From Streptomyces sp. NBC_01465 (GTDB lineage: Bacteria > Actinomycetota > Actinomycetes > Streptomycetales > Streptomycetaceae), in NCBI RefSeq assembly GCF_036227325.1, contig NZ_CP109467.1, positions 6,076,001 to 6,140,000 on the forward strand: a stretch of 64,000 bases of DNA, read 5' to 3'. This document shows positions 1 to 7,162 of this stretch, in pieces. The notes beneath the pieces were generated by a model. The model did not search any database. It was not told the DNA's origin and saw nothing but the letters and a program-made list of their open reading frames with translations. The position numbers and the translations under genes are program-made. Numbering within the stretch: position 1 is the first letter of the stretch; each line of letters starts with the position of its first letter.

Positions 1-300
1 CAGCTGGCCGCCCGCCAGCTTGGCCGAGAACGTCTTGGGGTCCATCAGGCCCTCACGGGCATCGATCTTGATCTTCGGGTGGCTCTTCTCGAAGGCGGCG
101 ACGTCCTCCTCGAAGTTCTTGCGGTCGACGGTCTGCGTCTTGGGCGGCAGCCCGTTGACGGAGATCGTCACCACACCGTTCTTGTCCACGCCGGACGAGT
201 TGGACGCACCACCTCCGCAGGCGGTGAGCCCGAGTGCCAGAGCTCCGGTGACGAGGGAGCCGAGAACCTGACGTCTGCTGAAGCCGTGCATGCCATCCAT
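1..300 (-). CDS. ABC sugar-binding lipoprotein, N-terminal part (cut by window edge)
   Basis: Only the first 100 codons are present; the gene runs off the left edge. The product starts MDGMHGFSRRQVLGSL, a short basic stretch and a hydrophobic segment ending in the lipobox LTAC, followed by GGG. This marks a lipoprotein processed by signal peptidase II and held on the outer face of the membrane. The mature part (VVTISVNGLPPKTQ, then a predicted helix ending KIKIDAR) resembles the N-terminal lobe of family-1 extracellular solute-binding proteins for sugars. An alternative ATG lies at 291. The gene follows a LacI regulator on the same strand, with operator-like repeats between them, so it probably begins the regulated sugar-uptake operon. 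The substrate cannot be read from this fragment. Confidence 0.8.
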   Translation of the reverse strand, partial: MDGMHGFSRRQVLGSLVTGALALGLTACGGGASNSSGVDKNGVVTISVNGLPPKTQTVDRKNFEEDVAAFEKSHPKIKIDAREGLMDPKTFSAKLAGGQL

Positions 301-378
301 GCGGACCGTGCCTTCCTGGGATCGACGGCGGGGCCGACGGACCCCGAGCGCTTGAACTGCGCTGAAGGTAGAAGCGCG

Positions 379-410
379 TTACGCAAGAAGTCAATCAGTC
401 TGCGCAAAAA
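379..410. promoter_or_regulatory. Paired operator-like repeats upstream of the binding protein
   Basis: TTACGCAAGAA at 379-389 and CTGCGCAAAAA at 400-410 lie in the same orientation, 21 bp apart (two helical turns), between the lacI stop and the binding-protein start. The half-palindromic core TTRCGYAA with a central CG is typical of LacI-family operators. The same motif pair with the same 21-bp spacing occurs upstream of the lacI gene itself at 1446-1477. Assignment to that regulator is inference. Confidence 0.55.
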
Positions 411-411
411 A

Positions 412-1434
412 TCAACCAGAGAAGTGCCGGGTGGTCGAACTGCGGACGATCAGCTCGGTGTCGAACATCATGAGCTCGTTTGCAACAGCATGGCCGTTGA
501 TCTGCTCTGCCAACGAGGCGACAACTGCCGTGGCCATGGCCTGGATCGGCTGCCGCGCGGTGGTCAGCGGAGGGTCGGTGGCCACCATGAACGGCGAATC
601 GTCGAACCCGACGACGGACAGATCTTCGGGCACGCGCACCCCTTGCCGACGTGCTCCCCGCACGACTCCCAGCGCCAGCGCATCACTGGCGCAAACGACG
701 GCGGTGACGCCTTCGGCGAGGAGCCGGGGGAGGGCGGTGGCGCCGCCCTCCATGGTGAAGAGCGCATGCGCGACGAGCCGGCGCCACTCGTCGGGGGAGA
801 TCCCGCGGCGGTTGCAGAACCCCGCATAGCCTGCGAGTTTACGAGCGGACGGCACATGCCCGAGGGGCCCGAGGACCATGCCGATGCGCTCGTGCCCGAG
901 TGCGGAGAGGTGGTTGAGAGCCTGCTCGGCGGAGTGGGCGTCGTCGACCCGTACTTGCGAGACCCCGGTGTTCTCGTCGGCGGCGTTGAGCAGCACCATC
1001 GGCACCTTGCGCTCCCGCAGGACGCGACCGTGCTCGGGTCCGGCGTCCGCGTAACTGGCACCGACGAAGACGATGCCGCCGATGTTCTGCTCCAGGAGCA
1101 TCTCGATGTAGTGCGCCTCCGAGACCCCGTCGGCGGTCCTGGTGCACAGGACGGGTATCAGCCCGCGCTTGTTGAGCAGCCCGCACAAGGCCTCGGCGAA
1201 GGCGGAGAAGATGGGATTCTGCAGGTCAGGAACTACGAGCCCGATGAGCGCGGCGCGCTGCCGCCGAAAGGACCGGGGCCGCTCGATCCCGCAGACGTCG
1301 AGCGCGCTGAGCACGGCGTCCCGGGTCGAACTCGCCACGTCAGGACTCTCGTTGAGGACCCGACTCACGGTCGCCTCACTGACACCCGCGTACTCGGCCA
1401 CTTGCAGCAGTCGTCGTTTCGTCACGGGGGCCAC
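412..1434 (-). CDS. LacI-family transcriptional regulator
   Basis: A 340-aa LacI/GalR repressor. The N-terminal HTH is visible as LLQVAEYAGVSEATVSRVLN, followed by a hinge and a periplasmic-binding-protein-like sensor domain (IGLVVPDLQNPIFSAFAEAL near its start, VVGFDDSPFMVATDPPLTT near its end). The chosen start is GTG at 1434 (VAPVTKRRLLQ), because the HTH begins a few residues later; GTG at 1425 is also possible. Upstream in-frame sequence contains the operator-like repeats and is unlikely to be translated. The downstream gene on the same strand is a sugar-binding lipoprotein, so the regulator probably controls that uptake system and itself. The inducer is unknown. Confidence 0.9.
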   Translation of the reverse strand: MAPVTKRRLLQVAEYAGVSEATVSRVLNESPDVASSTRDAVLSALDVCGIERPRSFRRQRAALIGLVVPDLQNPIFSAFAEALCGLLNKRGLIPVLCTRTADGVSEAHYIEMLLEQNIGGIVFVGASYADAGPEHGRVLRERKVPMVLLNAADENTGVSQVRVDDAHSAEQALNHLSALGHERIGMVLGPLGHVPSARKLAGYAGFCNRRGISPDEWRRLVAHALFTMEGGATALPRLLAEGVTAVVCASDALALGVVRGARRQGVRVPEDLSVVGFDDSPFMVATDPPLTTARQPIQAMATAVVASLAEQINGHAVANELMMFDTELIVRSSTTRHFSG

Positions 1435-1445
1435 TCTACAAAGGT

Positions 1446-1477
1446 CTACGCAAAAACAGAGATCAGTTACGCAAGAA
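1446..1477. promoter_or_regulatory. Paired operator-like repeats upstream of lacI
   Basis: CTACGCAAAAA at 1446-1456 and TTACGCAAGAA at 1467-1477 are 21 bp apart, immediately upstream of the GTG at 1434 of the divergently read lacI (minus strand). TTACGCAAGAA is identical to the copy at 379-389. The location fits autoregulation. Confidence 0.55.
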
Positions 1478-1575
1478 TCTGACTTCTTTTGGGGGTGGGG
1501 CGTACGGAGGTCGGGCGCGGGCACACGAAAGTGCGGAGACACGAAGGTGCCTCCGCAGCCGTAGGGCGTCCGGCC

Positions 1576-1836
1576 TCAGCCGTACCAGGTGATGTTGCAG
1601 ACGTATACGCAGTCGTGCCGGGGCACGGCAAGGAAGCTGATGAATCCGCGCCCGCCGAGCAGGTCGAACTCGCGCAGGCCGCCTTCGCGGTCGATGGGCC
1701 TACCTACCTTGAGGGAGTCACGCCCCAACGCAGCAAGCTCGGTCGCCAGGCGCTCGACTTCCGCTACGACTCCGGGCGGCAGGCCCTCGGTGAGGTACTC
1801 CGCGCTGGGGTTGTAGTCCCAGGTCCAGTCGGTCAC
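1576..1836 (-). CDS. Small protein, possibly RelE/ParE-like
   Basis: An 86-aa protein (starts MTDWTWDYNPSAEYL, ends CVYVCNITWYG). The layout of an N-terminal aromatic strand, two helices (VVAEVERLATELAAL) and a C-terminal beta-hairpin rich in hydrophobic residues is compatible with the RelE/ParE toxin fold, but no definite catalytic signature can be read. Its ATG overlaps the stop of the upstream DUF6247 gene (ATGA, 1833-1836), so the two are translationally coupled. This arrangement resembles a type II toxin-antitoxin pair. The fold assignment is weak; that it is a real coupled gene is more certain. Confidence 0.6.
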   Translation of the reverse strand: MTDWTWDYNPSAEYLTEGLPPGVVAEVERLATELAALGRDSLKVGRPIDREGGLREFDLLGGRGFISFLAVPRHDCVYVCNITWYG

Positions 1837-2180
1837 AGACCTGCCTCTGCCTCGGCCGCTTCCCGGATCTGCCGGATCTCGGTGATCGCGGCCGTCGGAT
1901 CCTGCTCACCCGAATCCACAATCCGCTCCAGCTCGCGCAACCGCGCCGCGCGTACAGGGTGGCGTTCGATCGCGATGAAGACGGCCCAGGAGTGGATGAA
2001 GGCTCGCAGCGGGGCGAGGCTCTGCGTCTGCTGGGCGTTCGTAGTCGCCTCGAAGAGGTGCTGGGTGAGCGCGGGAACCCGGCTCGGGGCGATACGGGAG
2101 ACGGCTGCCCGCAGCGCGTCAGGGGTGAGCTCGGGCATGGGGATGAGCGGTCCGTACGGGCCGTCGGGCTGCGCGCTCAC
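1833..2180 (-). CDS. DUF6247-family protein
   Basis: A 115-aa soluble, mostly helical protein with GTG start. The motif MPELTPDALRAAVSRIAPSR at residues 15-34 and FIHSWAVFIAIERHPVRAAR in the middle are, to my knowledge, features of the streptomycete DUF6247 family, whose function is unknown. It is the first gene of a two-gene unit with the 86-aa protein downstream (4-nt overlap), so it may be an antitoxin-like partner. A decayed copy of its start region lies just upstream at 2424-2459. No DNA-binding motif is evident. Confidence 0.7.
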   Translation of the reverse strand: MSAQPDGPYGPLIPMPELTPDALRAAVSRIAPSRVPALTQHLFEATTNAQQTQSLAPLRAFIHSWAVFIAIERHPVRAARLRELERIVDSGEQDPTAAITEIRQIREAAEAEAGL

Positions 2181-2459
2181 GGTGACCTCCGGTGCGGGCG
2201 GTTCGGTCCTCGTACGGTACAGGCGGAGTCACCGGTGCGGCGTGGGGACGGGGCAGGTCCATCGACGGAGGGGTTCCGTACCGCTCGGGCCGGACCCGGA
2301 GAGGCGTCCGGCGTCCTCAGAGAGGCCGGCGCATACAGATCCTCGGCCAGCGGTCCAGGCCGCGCGCTGCTTCGGTCTCGCGAAGTTTCCTCAGACCGGG
2401 GGAGCGTTCGGGCATAGGGATGAGCGCTCATGGTGACCTGCGGTGCGGGCGGTTCGGTC
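2173..2459. repeat. Duplicated translation-start region and decayed DUF6247-like remnant
   Basis: Bases 2173-2208 and 2424-2459 match at 34 of 36 positions in the same orientation. Each spans a start codon, ribosome-binding site and leader on the minus strand (GTG at 2180; ATG at 2431). After the second start the sequence CTCATCCCTATGCCCGA still resembles the DUF6247 5' coding region but carries a deletion and changes frame, so it no longer encodes the family. The remaining part of 2181-2504 shows no other gene. Confidence 0.6.
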
Positions 2460-2504
2460 TTCTGGTCTCAAGGTCCAGAAGCAGCGATGTCGGGCACGCG
2501 GAGA

Positions 2505-2942
2505 TCAGGAAAGCTCCTGCCACTCAATCGAGTCGCGGATGCGAGCAACATCGGCGTCGCTCAGCGCGGCGCCGGTTACGAAGATGATCCAGCGCCAAGG
2601 GCCGTCATCCCACTGATGGGCACTGACGGGAGTCTCCGGATCGTCCTCCGGTGTCCAGGCAAGGCCAGGCCAGCCGTACTCGTATGGGGCGTCAGAGGCC
2701 GGCTGGCGCACCAGAACACCGGACGCATTGGAGGGATCAGCGTGCGCGGGCTCGATGTCCAAGACGATCAAACCGCTGTCCGGGTCACCGTCGCGAAGGC
2801 CGATCACATCCACGGGCCACGGCCACCACGTTGGGACCGGCGCGGGAAACGGCTCCCGTCCATAGCGGGCACGCCATCGCCGGTACCGTTCCTCGGCCTG
2901 CTGGTCGGCAACCTCGCCGGGGTCTTGCATACTCGCCGTCAT
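2505..2942 (-). CDS. Hypothetical protein
   Basis: A soluble protein of about 145 aa that I do not recognise. It has an N-terminal amphipathic helix (DQQAEERYRRWRARYG), a Trp/Pro-rich segment (PVPTWWPWPVDVIG) and a C-terminal part rich in Trp and acidic residues. Third-position GC is high, supporting real coding. The start is uncertain: ATG at 2942 (MTASMQ) or ATG at 2930 (MQDPGE); an in-frame extension to 2981 would abut the divergent DUF397 gene. No signal peptide or membrane segment is seen. Confidence 0.55.
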   Translation of the reverse strand: MTASMQDPGEVADQQAEERYRRWRARYGREPFPAPVPTWWPWPVDVIGLRDGDPDSGLIVLDIEPAHADPSNASGVLVRQPASDAPYEYGWPGLAWTPEDDPETPVSAHQWDDGPWRWIIFVTGAALSDADVARIRDSIEWQELS

Positions 2943-2983
2943 CCCCGCGCGAGCGGGTGCCGTTGGCGAACTCGACGTCAATC

Positions 2984-3196
2984 TTGAGCATCGACACCTC
3001 CTCCACCGGCGGCGCCAGCGAGTTGGAGTGGTTCAAGAGCAGCTACAGCACCAACGATGGCCCCGACTGCGTCGAGATCGCCGCCGCGACCGGCACCGTC
3101 CATGTCCGTGACTCCAAGAACGCGGACGGCGCCCGGCTCGCCTTTACAGCCGGCTCCTGGTCCGCCTTCGCGACGTACGCCGCCTCCGCGAAGTAG
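2984..3196 (+). CDS. DUF397 domain protein
   Basis: A 70-aa protein with the DUF397 signature: ELEWFKSSYS, then DGPDCVEIA and VHVRDSKN, ending in a hydrophobic strand and helix. DUF397 proteins are usually encoded next to an XRE/HTH-31 regulator and are thought to act as its small partner. Here no such regulator is adjacent, which suggests a solitary copy or a lost partner. The start is unclear: TTG at 2984 gives the typical length, GTG at 2957 is the alternative, and neither has a good Shine-Dalgarno sequence. Its stop abuts the stop of the convergent lipoprotein gene. Confidence 0.7.
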   Translation: MSIDTSSTGGASELEWFKSSYSTNDGPDCVEIAAATGTVHVRDSKNADGARLAFTAGSWSAFATYAASAK

Positions 3197-3763
3197 TCAG
3201 CACTTCTTGCGGACGAGGCGGGCGAAGTCCTCCTCGCTCATGGCGCGGCCGTCCGCCCAGACCTGGCCGTGCTGCAGAGTCGCGAGGTCGGCGGCGGTGA
3301 AGTCGACGTGGGCCGTGTAGTCCGCTCCCTGGCCGGGGACGCGGAAACTCAGTGTGTACGTACGGTCCTGGCGGAGTTCCTGCGGGCCGGTGGCCTGCGC
3401 GTGCCAGGCGGCTGGGGGCGCGAAGACGGGAATCTTCGTGACTCCGACGGGTTCGGTTGGGGTCGCCTGCCAGCCAGTGTGCTCGTCTGCGGCGTAGGCA
3501 GCCGATTCCGCGGCCGACGCCGAGGCGGACGCGGCGGGGTCGGTGGCGGCCTCCTCCGCCTCCCAGGCGGAAGCCCACGCGTCGGAGTAGCTGGTGAGCT
3601 CAACCCAGCTGGTGCGATCGTCCCCACAAGGGGAGATCATGGCCACCGGCTTCCCTGACCCGTCCAACTCGATTGCTACAAGCGGGCGTTCCGGAGGAGT
3701 GCACCCCGTGAGCGCCGCCGCACCCAGCGCCACAACTGCCGCTGCACATGCCCTGCGCTTCAT
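3197..3763 (-). CDS. Putative lipoprotein
   Basis: A 188-aa protein with a classic lipoprotein signal: MKRRACAAAVVALGAAALTGC, lipobox LTGC, mature Cys at about residue 21. The mature part has an Ala/Ser/Glu-rich low-complexity helix in the middle (around residues 65-95), then a compact C-terminal domain with DRTYTLSFRVPG and DFTAADLATLQHGQVW. The function is not recognised. ATG at 3763 is chosen because the signal peptide begins there. The stop codon directly abuts the stop of the convergent DUF397 gene, with no terminator between them. Confidence 0.75.
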   Translation of the reverse strand: MKRRACAAAVVALGAAALTGCTPPERPLVAIELDGSGKPVAMISPCGDDRTSWVELTSYSDAWASAWEAEEAATDPAASASASAAESAAYAADEHTGWQATPTEPVGVTKIPVFAPPAAWHAQATGPQELRQDRTYTLSFRVPGQGADYTAHVDFTAADLATLQHGQVWADGRAMSEEDFARLVRKKC

Positions 3764-3854
3764 GGGCCCCCTCCCACCGCGGAGTGTATGAGGCGGGCGG
3801 ACCGCTGAGTGTGTTCGTGCGATTGCGGTTTGGAATCGGGTACGTCGCCGGTCT

Positions 3855-3885
3855 GTGCGCTCCACCTCGGACGGGTGGGGCGCAC
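3855..3885. terminator. Probable terminator after GH30
   Basis: A 12-bp stem (GTGCGCTCCACC at 3855-3866 with 3874-3885; one G-T pair) and a 7-nt loop lie just past the GH30 stop on the minus strand. No clear T-run follows, as is common in Streptomyces. Confidence 0.5.
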
Positions 3886-3906
3886 CGACCGCAAGCGATA
3901 TGCGCG

Positions 3907-5790
3907 CTAGCCGAGATGCCACTTCTGGTTGGCGGCACCGGTGCACGTCCAGATCTGGGCCCGGGCGCCGTTCGCCGACGAGTTGTCCGTGACGTCGAGG
4001 CACTTGTTCGCCGCCGTGTTCACCACGTCCCCCGTCGTCGCGTTGTACGTCCACTGTTGTGCGCCCGTGCCGTTGCAGTCGTACAGCTGGACCTTTGCCC
4101 CGTTGGCTGTTGAAGCCGACGTGACGTCCAGGCACTTGCCCAGCGCCTTCACCGTCGAGTCCGTGCCCACCGTCCACTGCTGCGCCGCGCTGCCGTTGCA
4201 GTCGTAGAGCTGGACCGCCGCGCCGTTCGCCGACGAACCGCCCGCCACGTCCAGGCACTTGCCGCCCAGGCCCGTGAGGGCGCCCGTCGTGCCCGAGCCG
4301 CCGCCCGTGCCCTGCGTGCCCGACCAGGTGAAGGTGGCTGACGTCTTGCCGGGGAGGGAGTACGTGGCGTGCTGGCCGCCCCAGTTGATCGTGACCGTCT
4401 TCGCCGCCGAGGCGTCGTTGTACGCGATCAGCGCCTTCGAGCCGTCCGTGTTGCGCCACGCCACGTTGGGGACGTTCGTGCTCGCTGTCGAGGAGACGCG
4501 GCTCGCGCCCGGGCGGACGAACTTCGTGAGGTGGCCCATCGTGTAGTACTCGATGTTGTAGTCCACCGTGCCGCTCGCGCCGTCACCGTTGTGGACCGTG
4601 ATCAGGCCCGTGCAGGTGCCGCAACCGCCGTTGTGCGGGCCCATGTTCTGGTCCACGGCCAGGGACCACTTCGTCACCGACTTTGCCCAGTTGCGGGTGT
4701 AATCGATGATGTTGCTCATGTCCTCGCGCTGCTGGTTGGCGATCCAGGTGCCGCCGGAGTGCTCCGTGCCGAAGGCGTCCAGGGACGGGTACTGGTTGTG
4801 GACGCTCGTCTGCTTCGCGATGTCGCCGCCATAGCCGTGCCAGGCGATCCCGCCGAAGTTCGGGTGCGCGCGGACCGCCGCGTCGTCGACCGTGGGGGCC
4901 GCGTACGCGTCGTACGTGTCCCAGTTCCAGTCCAGGGCCAGGACCTTCGTGGAGAGGCCCGCCGCCTGGAGCTTGGGAAGGAGCTCCGACTTGGTGAAAT
5001 ACGCCAGGCCCGAGCCGTTCCAGCTCATCGACGGGTAGCCGCCGCAGCACGTCGGCTCGTTCTGGGCGGTGACGTAGTTGATCGGGACGCCCTGGTCCCG
5101 GTACGCCTGGAGGTACTTCACGAAGTAGTTCGCGTACGCGCCGTAGTCCTCCGACTTGAGCCAGCCGCCGTTGAGTGATCCGCTGTCCTTCATCCACGCC
5201 GGCGCCGTCCACGGGGATGCCATCGTCGTGAGCGACGGGTTGATCTGCTGGGCCTGTTTCGTCAGCGGGAGTACGTCCGCCAGATCGTGTGCGATCGAAA
5301 AGTTCGCGAGGTTCGGGTCGGTCGCGCCCGATGCCACGTCGTCGTACGTGTAGCCGAAGCGCGCCAGGTCCGAGGCGCCCATCGGGTTGCGGAGAAACGA
5401 CAGGCCGATGCCGTTCGTGGGGGAGAAGAGCTTCTGCATCGTGGCGTCGCGGGTCGCCTGCGAGAGCGCCCCGCTGCTCTTCATCAGCCAGGCCGCCGTG
5501 TCCGTGAAGGACGCGCCGCCGCCGGTGAACGTCTGGTAGCGGGTGTTCTCGTCGACCGTGATGTTCTCGCCGGAACCGCCGCTGCCCGACTGGAAGCTGA
5601 TCGGGGTCTGCTGCTGGAGGCCGCGGGTGACATGGCGGCCGCCGGAGTCGTCCGTGGTCGTCAGCCAGATGTTCACCGGTTCGTTCGCCGCCGACGCGCT
5701 GCTCGTGGAGATCGCCGTGAGGCCGGCGGTGGCCAGCGCTCCGGCCAGCAGGATCCGGGTCAGCCGCCCGGACGGTCTTGCTCTGTTCAT
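3907..5790 (-). CDS. Secreted GH30 glycosidase with C-terminal ricin-type (CBM13) domain
   Basis: A 627-aa exported enzyme. The signal peptide spans residues 1 to about 34 (LTRILLAGALATAGL, cleavage near SASA). The GH30 (beta/alpha)8 plus beta-sandwich region spans about 35-480: FTGGGASFTDTAAW, ASPWTAPAWM, acid/base Glu245 in TAQNEP and nucleophile Glu343 in FGTEHSGG. A Gly-rich linker leads to a beta-trefoil CBM13 (about 490-627) with three QxW-type repeats (QQW, QQW, QKW). GH30 members include beta-1,6-glucanase, glucosylceramidase and xylanase; the exact specificity is not readable. ATG at 5790 is preferred because it has a GAGGAG ribosome site and starts the signal peptide. It is divergent from a LacI regulator and a beta-glucoside cluster, which suggests beta-glucan hydrolysis. 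Confidence 0.9.
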   Translation of the reverse strand: MNRARPSGRLTRILLAGALATAGLTAISTSSASAANEPVNIWLTTTDDSGGRHVTRGLQQQTPISFQSGSGGSGENITVDENTRYQTFTGGGASFTDTAAWLMKSSGALSQATRDATMQKLFSPTNGIGLSFLRNPMGASDLARFGYTYDDVASGATDPNLANFSIAHDLADVLPLTKQAQQINPSLTTMASPWTAPAWMKDSGSLNGGWLKSEDYGAYANYFVKYLQAYRDQGVPINYVTAQNEPTCCGGYPSMSWNGSGLAYFTKSELLPKLQAAGLSTKVLALDWNWDTYDAYAAPTVDDAAVRAHPNFGGIAWHGYGGDIAKQTSVHNQYPSLDAFGTEHSGGTWIANQQREDMSNIIDYTRNWAKSVTKWSLAVDQNMGPHNGGCGTCTGLITVHNGDGASGTVDYNIEYYTMGHLTKFVRPGASRVSSTASTNVPNVAWRNTDGSKALIAYNDASAAKTVTINWGGQHATYSLPGKTSATFTWSGTQGTGGGSGTTGALTGLGGKCLDVAGGSSANGAAVQLYDCNGSAAQQWTVGTDSTVKALGKCLDVTSASTANGAKVQLYDCNGTGAQQWTYNATTGDVVNTAANKCLDVTDNSSANGARAQIWTCTGAANQKWHLG

Positions 5791-5931
5791 GACAGACGCT
5801 CCTCTGGCAGAGGTGGGGGAGGTGCCAAGGACTGGGGCTGAGGGTGGAGTGAAGTGCGGTTGCGGGGTGGCCGTCAAGGGGGCGCGCACGTTCAAGTAGT
5901 GAACGAATAACTCCCTTGGCCTGGGCGGAAA

Positions 5932-5947
5932 TTGGGTCTGGACCAAT
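5932..5947. promoter_or_regulatory. Weak DasR-type (dre-like) palindrome upstream of GH30
   Basis: The core GGGTCTGGACCA at 5934-5945 differs at two positions from the DasR/GntR core TGGTCTAGACCA. It lies in the GH30-lacI divergent region, 142-157 bp upstream of the GH30 start. A weaker match than the one at 63337-63352; function is inferred only. Confidence 0.3.
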
Positions 5948-6001
5948 CTCTACGTGAAGTATTGACGGCACCTTGGGGGTGGGCTTTACTCCTGCCACTG
6001 C

Positions 6002-6033
6002 CGCCGGTACCGGTTCCGGAACCGGTACCGGCG
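6002..6033. promoter_or_regulatory. Perfect 32-bp palindrome upstream of lacI
   Basis: Bases 6002-6033 form a perfect palindrome with no spacer (16-bp arms, left arm CGCCGGTACCGGTTCC). It contains two CCGGTACCGG palindromes flanking TTCCGGAA. It lies 63 bp upstream of the lacI start and about 210 bp upstream of the divergent GH30 start, a good position for a shared operator. The rest of 5791-6096 shows no gene. Confidence 0.6.
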
Positions 6034-6096
6034 TGTCACCACAGCTCACCACCAGCTCACCAGCACCTACCCGTCCGACCTCATCGTGGAGGCCCG

Positions 6097-7071
6097 ATGC
6101 GCGTCACCATTGCCGATGTCGCCCGAGCGGCAGGCGTCAGCAAGACGACCGTCTCCCGGGTCATCAACACCAAGGGCGAGGTGGACGGTTCAACCGCGGC
6201 GCGCGTTCGGGACGTGATCGCTTCACTGGGTTACGTACCGAGCTCCGGCGCCGTCGGCCTCGCCCGCGGCAGCAGCCGCACCGTCGGCATGCTGGTGCCC
6301 TCGCTGACCTGGCCCTGGATGGGCGAGGTGCTGCAGGGCGTCGTCGACACCGTCGAGGCCGCCGGGTACGGGCTGCTGCTCTTCACCATCAACCGCGGTG
6401 AGGAGTCGGTCCTGCGCTTCACCAGCCAGGTCTCGGCCCGCGCCTTCGACGGACTGCTCGTCGTCGAACCCGAGAACACCCTCGACAGGATCACCGAGTT
6501 GCACCGCAGGGGGCTGCCGGTCGTGCTGATCGACGACCGCGGCCACCACCCCGAATTCCCCTCCGTCGTGACCACCAACCGCGAAGGAGGAGCATCCGCC
6601 GCCCGCCATCTGCAGGCGGCCGGACGCAGCAAGCCCCTGGTCATCACCGGTCCCGCGCACTTCGGCTGTACGCGGGAGCGGCTCGGAGGCTTCCGTGACG
6701 TACTCCCGCAGGCGCTCGTCGCCCAGGGCGACTTCACGGAGGAGGTCGGCGGCCGCGCGATCGAGCAACTCATCGCGGACGGCGTCGAGTTCGACTCGGT
6801 CTTCGCTCACAACGACGTCAGCGCGGCAGGCGCGCTGCGGGCGTTGCGCGCGGCCGGCCGCAGCGTCCCCGGCGATGTCGCCGTCGTCGGCTTCGACGAC
6901 ATCCCGATGGCCCGGCACACCGAGCCCCCGCTCACCACCGTCCGCCAGCCCACCCGTGAGATGGGCGAGACGGCGGCGCGGATGCTGCTCGGACACCTCG
7001 GCGGTACGCCCGCACCGGACGAACCGGTCGTCCTGCCCACCGAACTGGTCGTCCGCAGTTCGGCGCCGTAA
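6097..7071 (+). CDS. LacI-family regulator of the beta-glucoside locus
   Basis: A 324-aa LacI/GalR regulator. HTH at residues 2-25 (VTIADVARAAGVSKTTVSRV), hinge near GLARG, sensor domain from VGMLVPSLTWPWMGEVLQGV to VVGFDDIPMARHTEPPLTTV. ATG at 6097 follows a GGAGG ribosome site. It sits between the divergent GH30 gene and the co-directional ABC importer and GH1/GH3 genes, so it probably represses this locus and releases DNA on binding an imported beta-glucoside. The perfect palindrome at 6002-6033 is the best operator candidate. No obvious second operator precedes the binding-protein gene. Confidence 0.93.
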   Translation: MRVTIADVARAAGVSKTTVSRVINTKGEVDGSTAARVRDVIASLGYVPSSGAVGLARGSSRTVGMLVPSLTWPWMGEVLQGVVDTVEAAGYGLLLFTINRGEESVLRFTSQVSARAFDGLLVVEPENTLDRITELHRRGLPVVLIDDRGHHPEFPSVVTTNREGGASAARHLQAAGRSKPLVITGPAHFGCTRERLGGFRDVLPQALVAQGDFTEEVGGRAIEQLIADGVEFDSVFAHNDVSAAGALRALRAAGRSVPGDVAVVGFDDIPMARHTEPPLTTVRQPTREMGETAARMLLGHLGGTPAPDEPVVLPTELVVRSSAP

Positions 7072-7162
7072 CCCGGCCGCACAGCCCACCCAACTCCCGT
7101 CGTACGCACCCCGCTTCGCCTTGCCCGAAAACATCCCGCCGCAGTCCTTCCATGGAGTCGCC

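Noticed and set aside
2177..2431. An 84-codon frame starting at the duplicated ATG
   Set aside because: After the start the frame is Arg/Pro-rich and lacks the DUF6247 pattern, so it is treated as a decayed copy rather than a gene.
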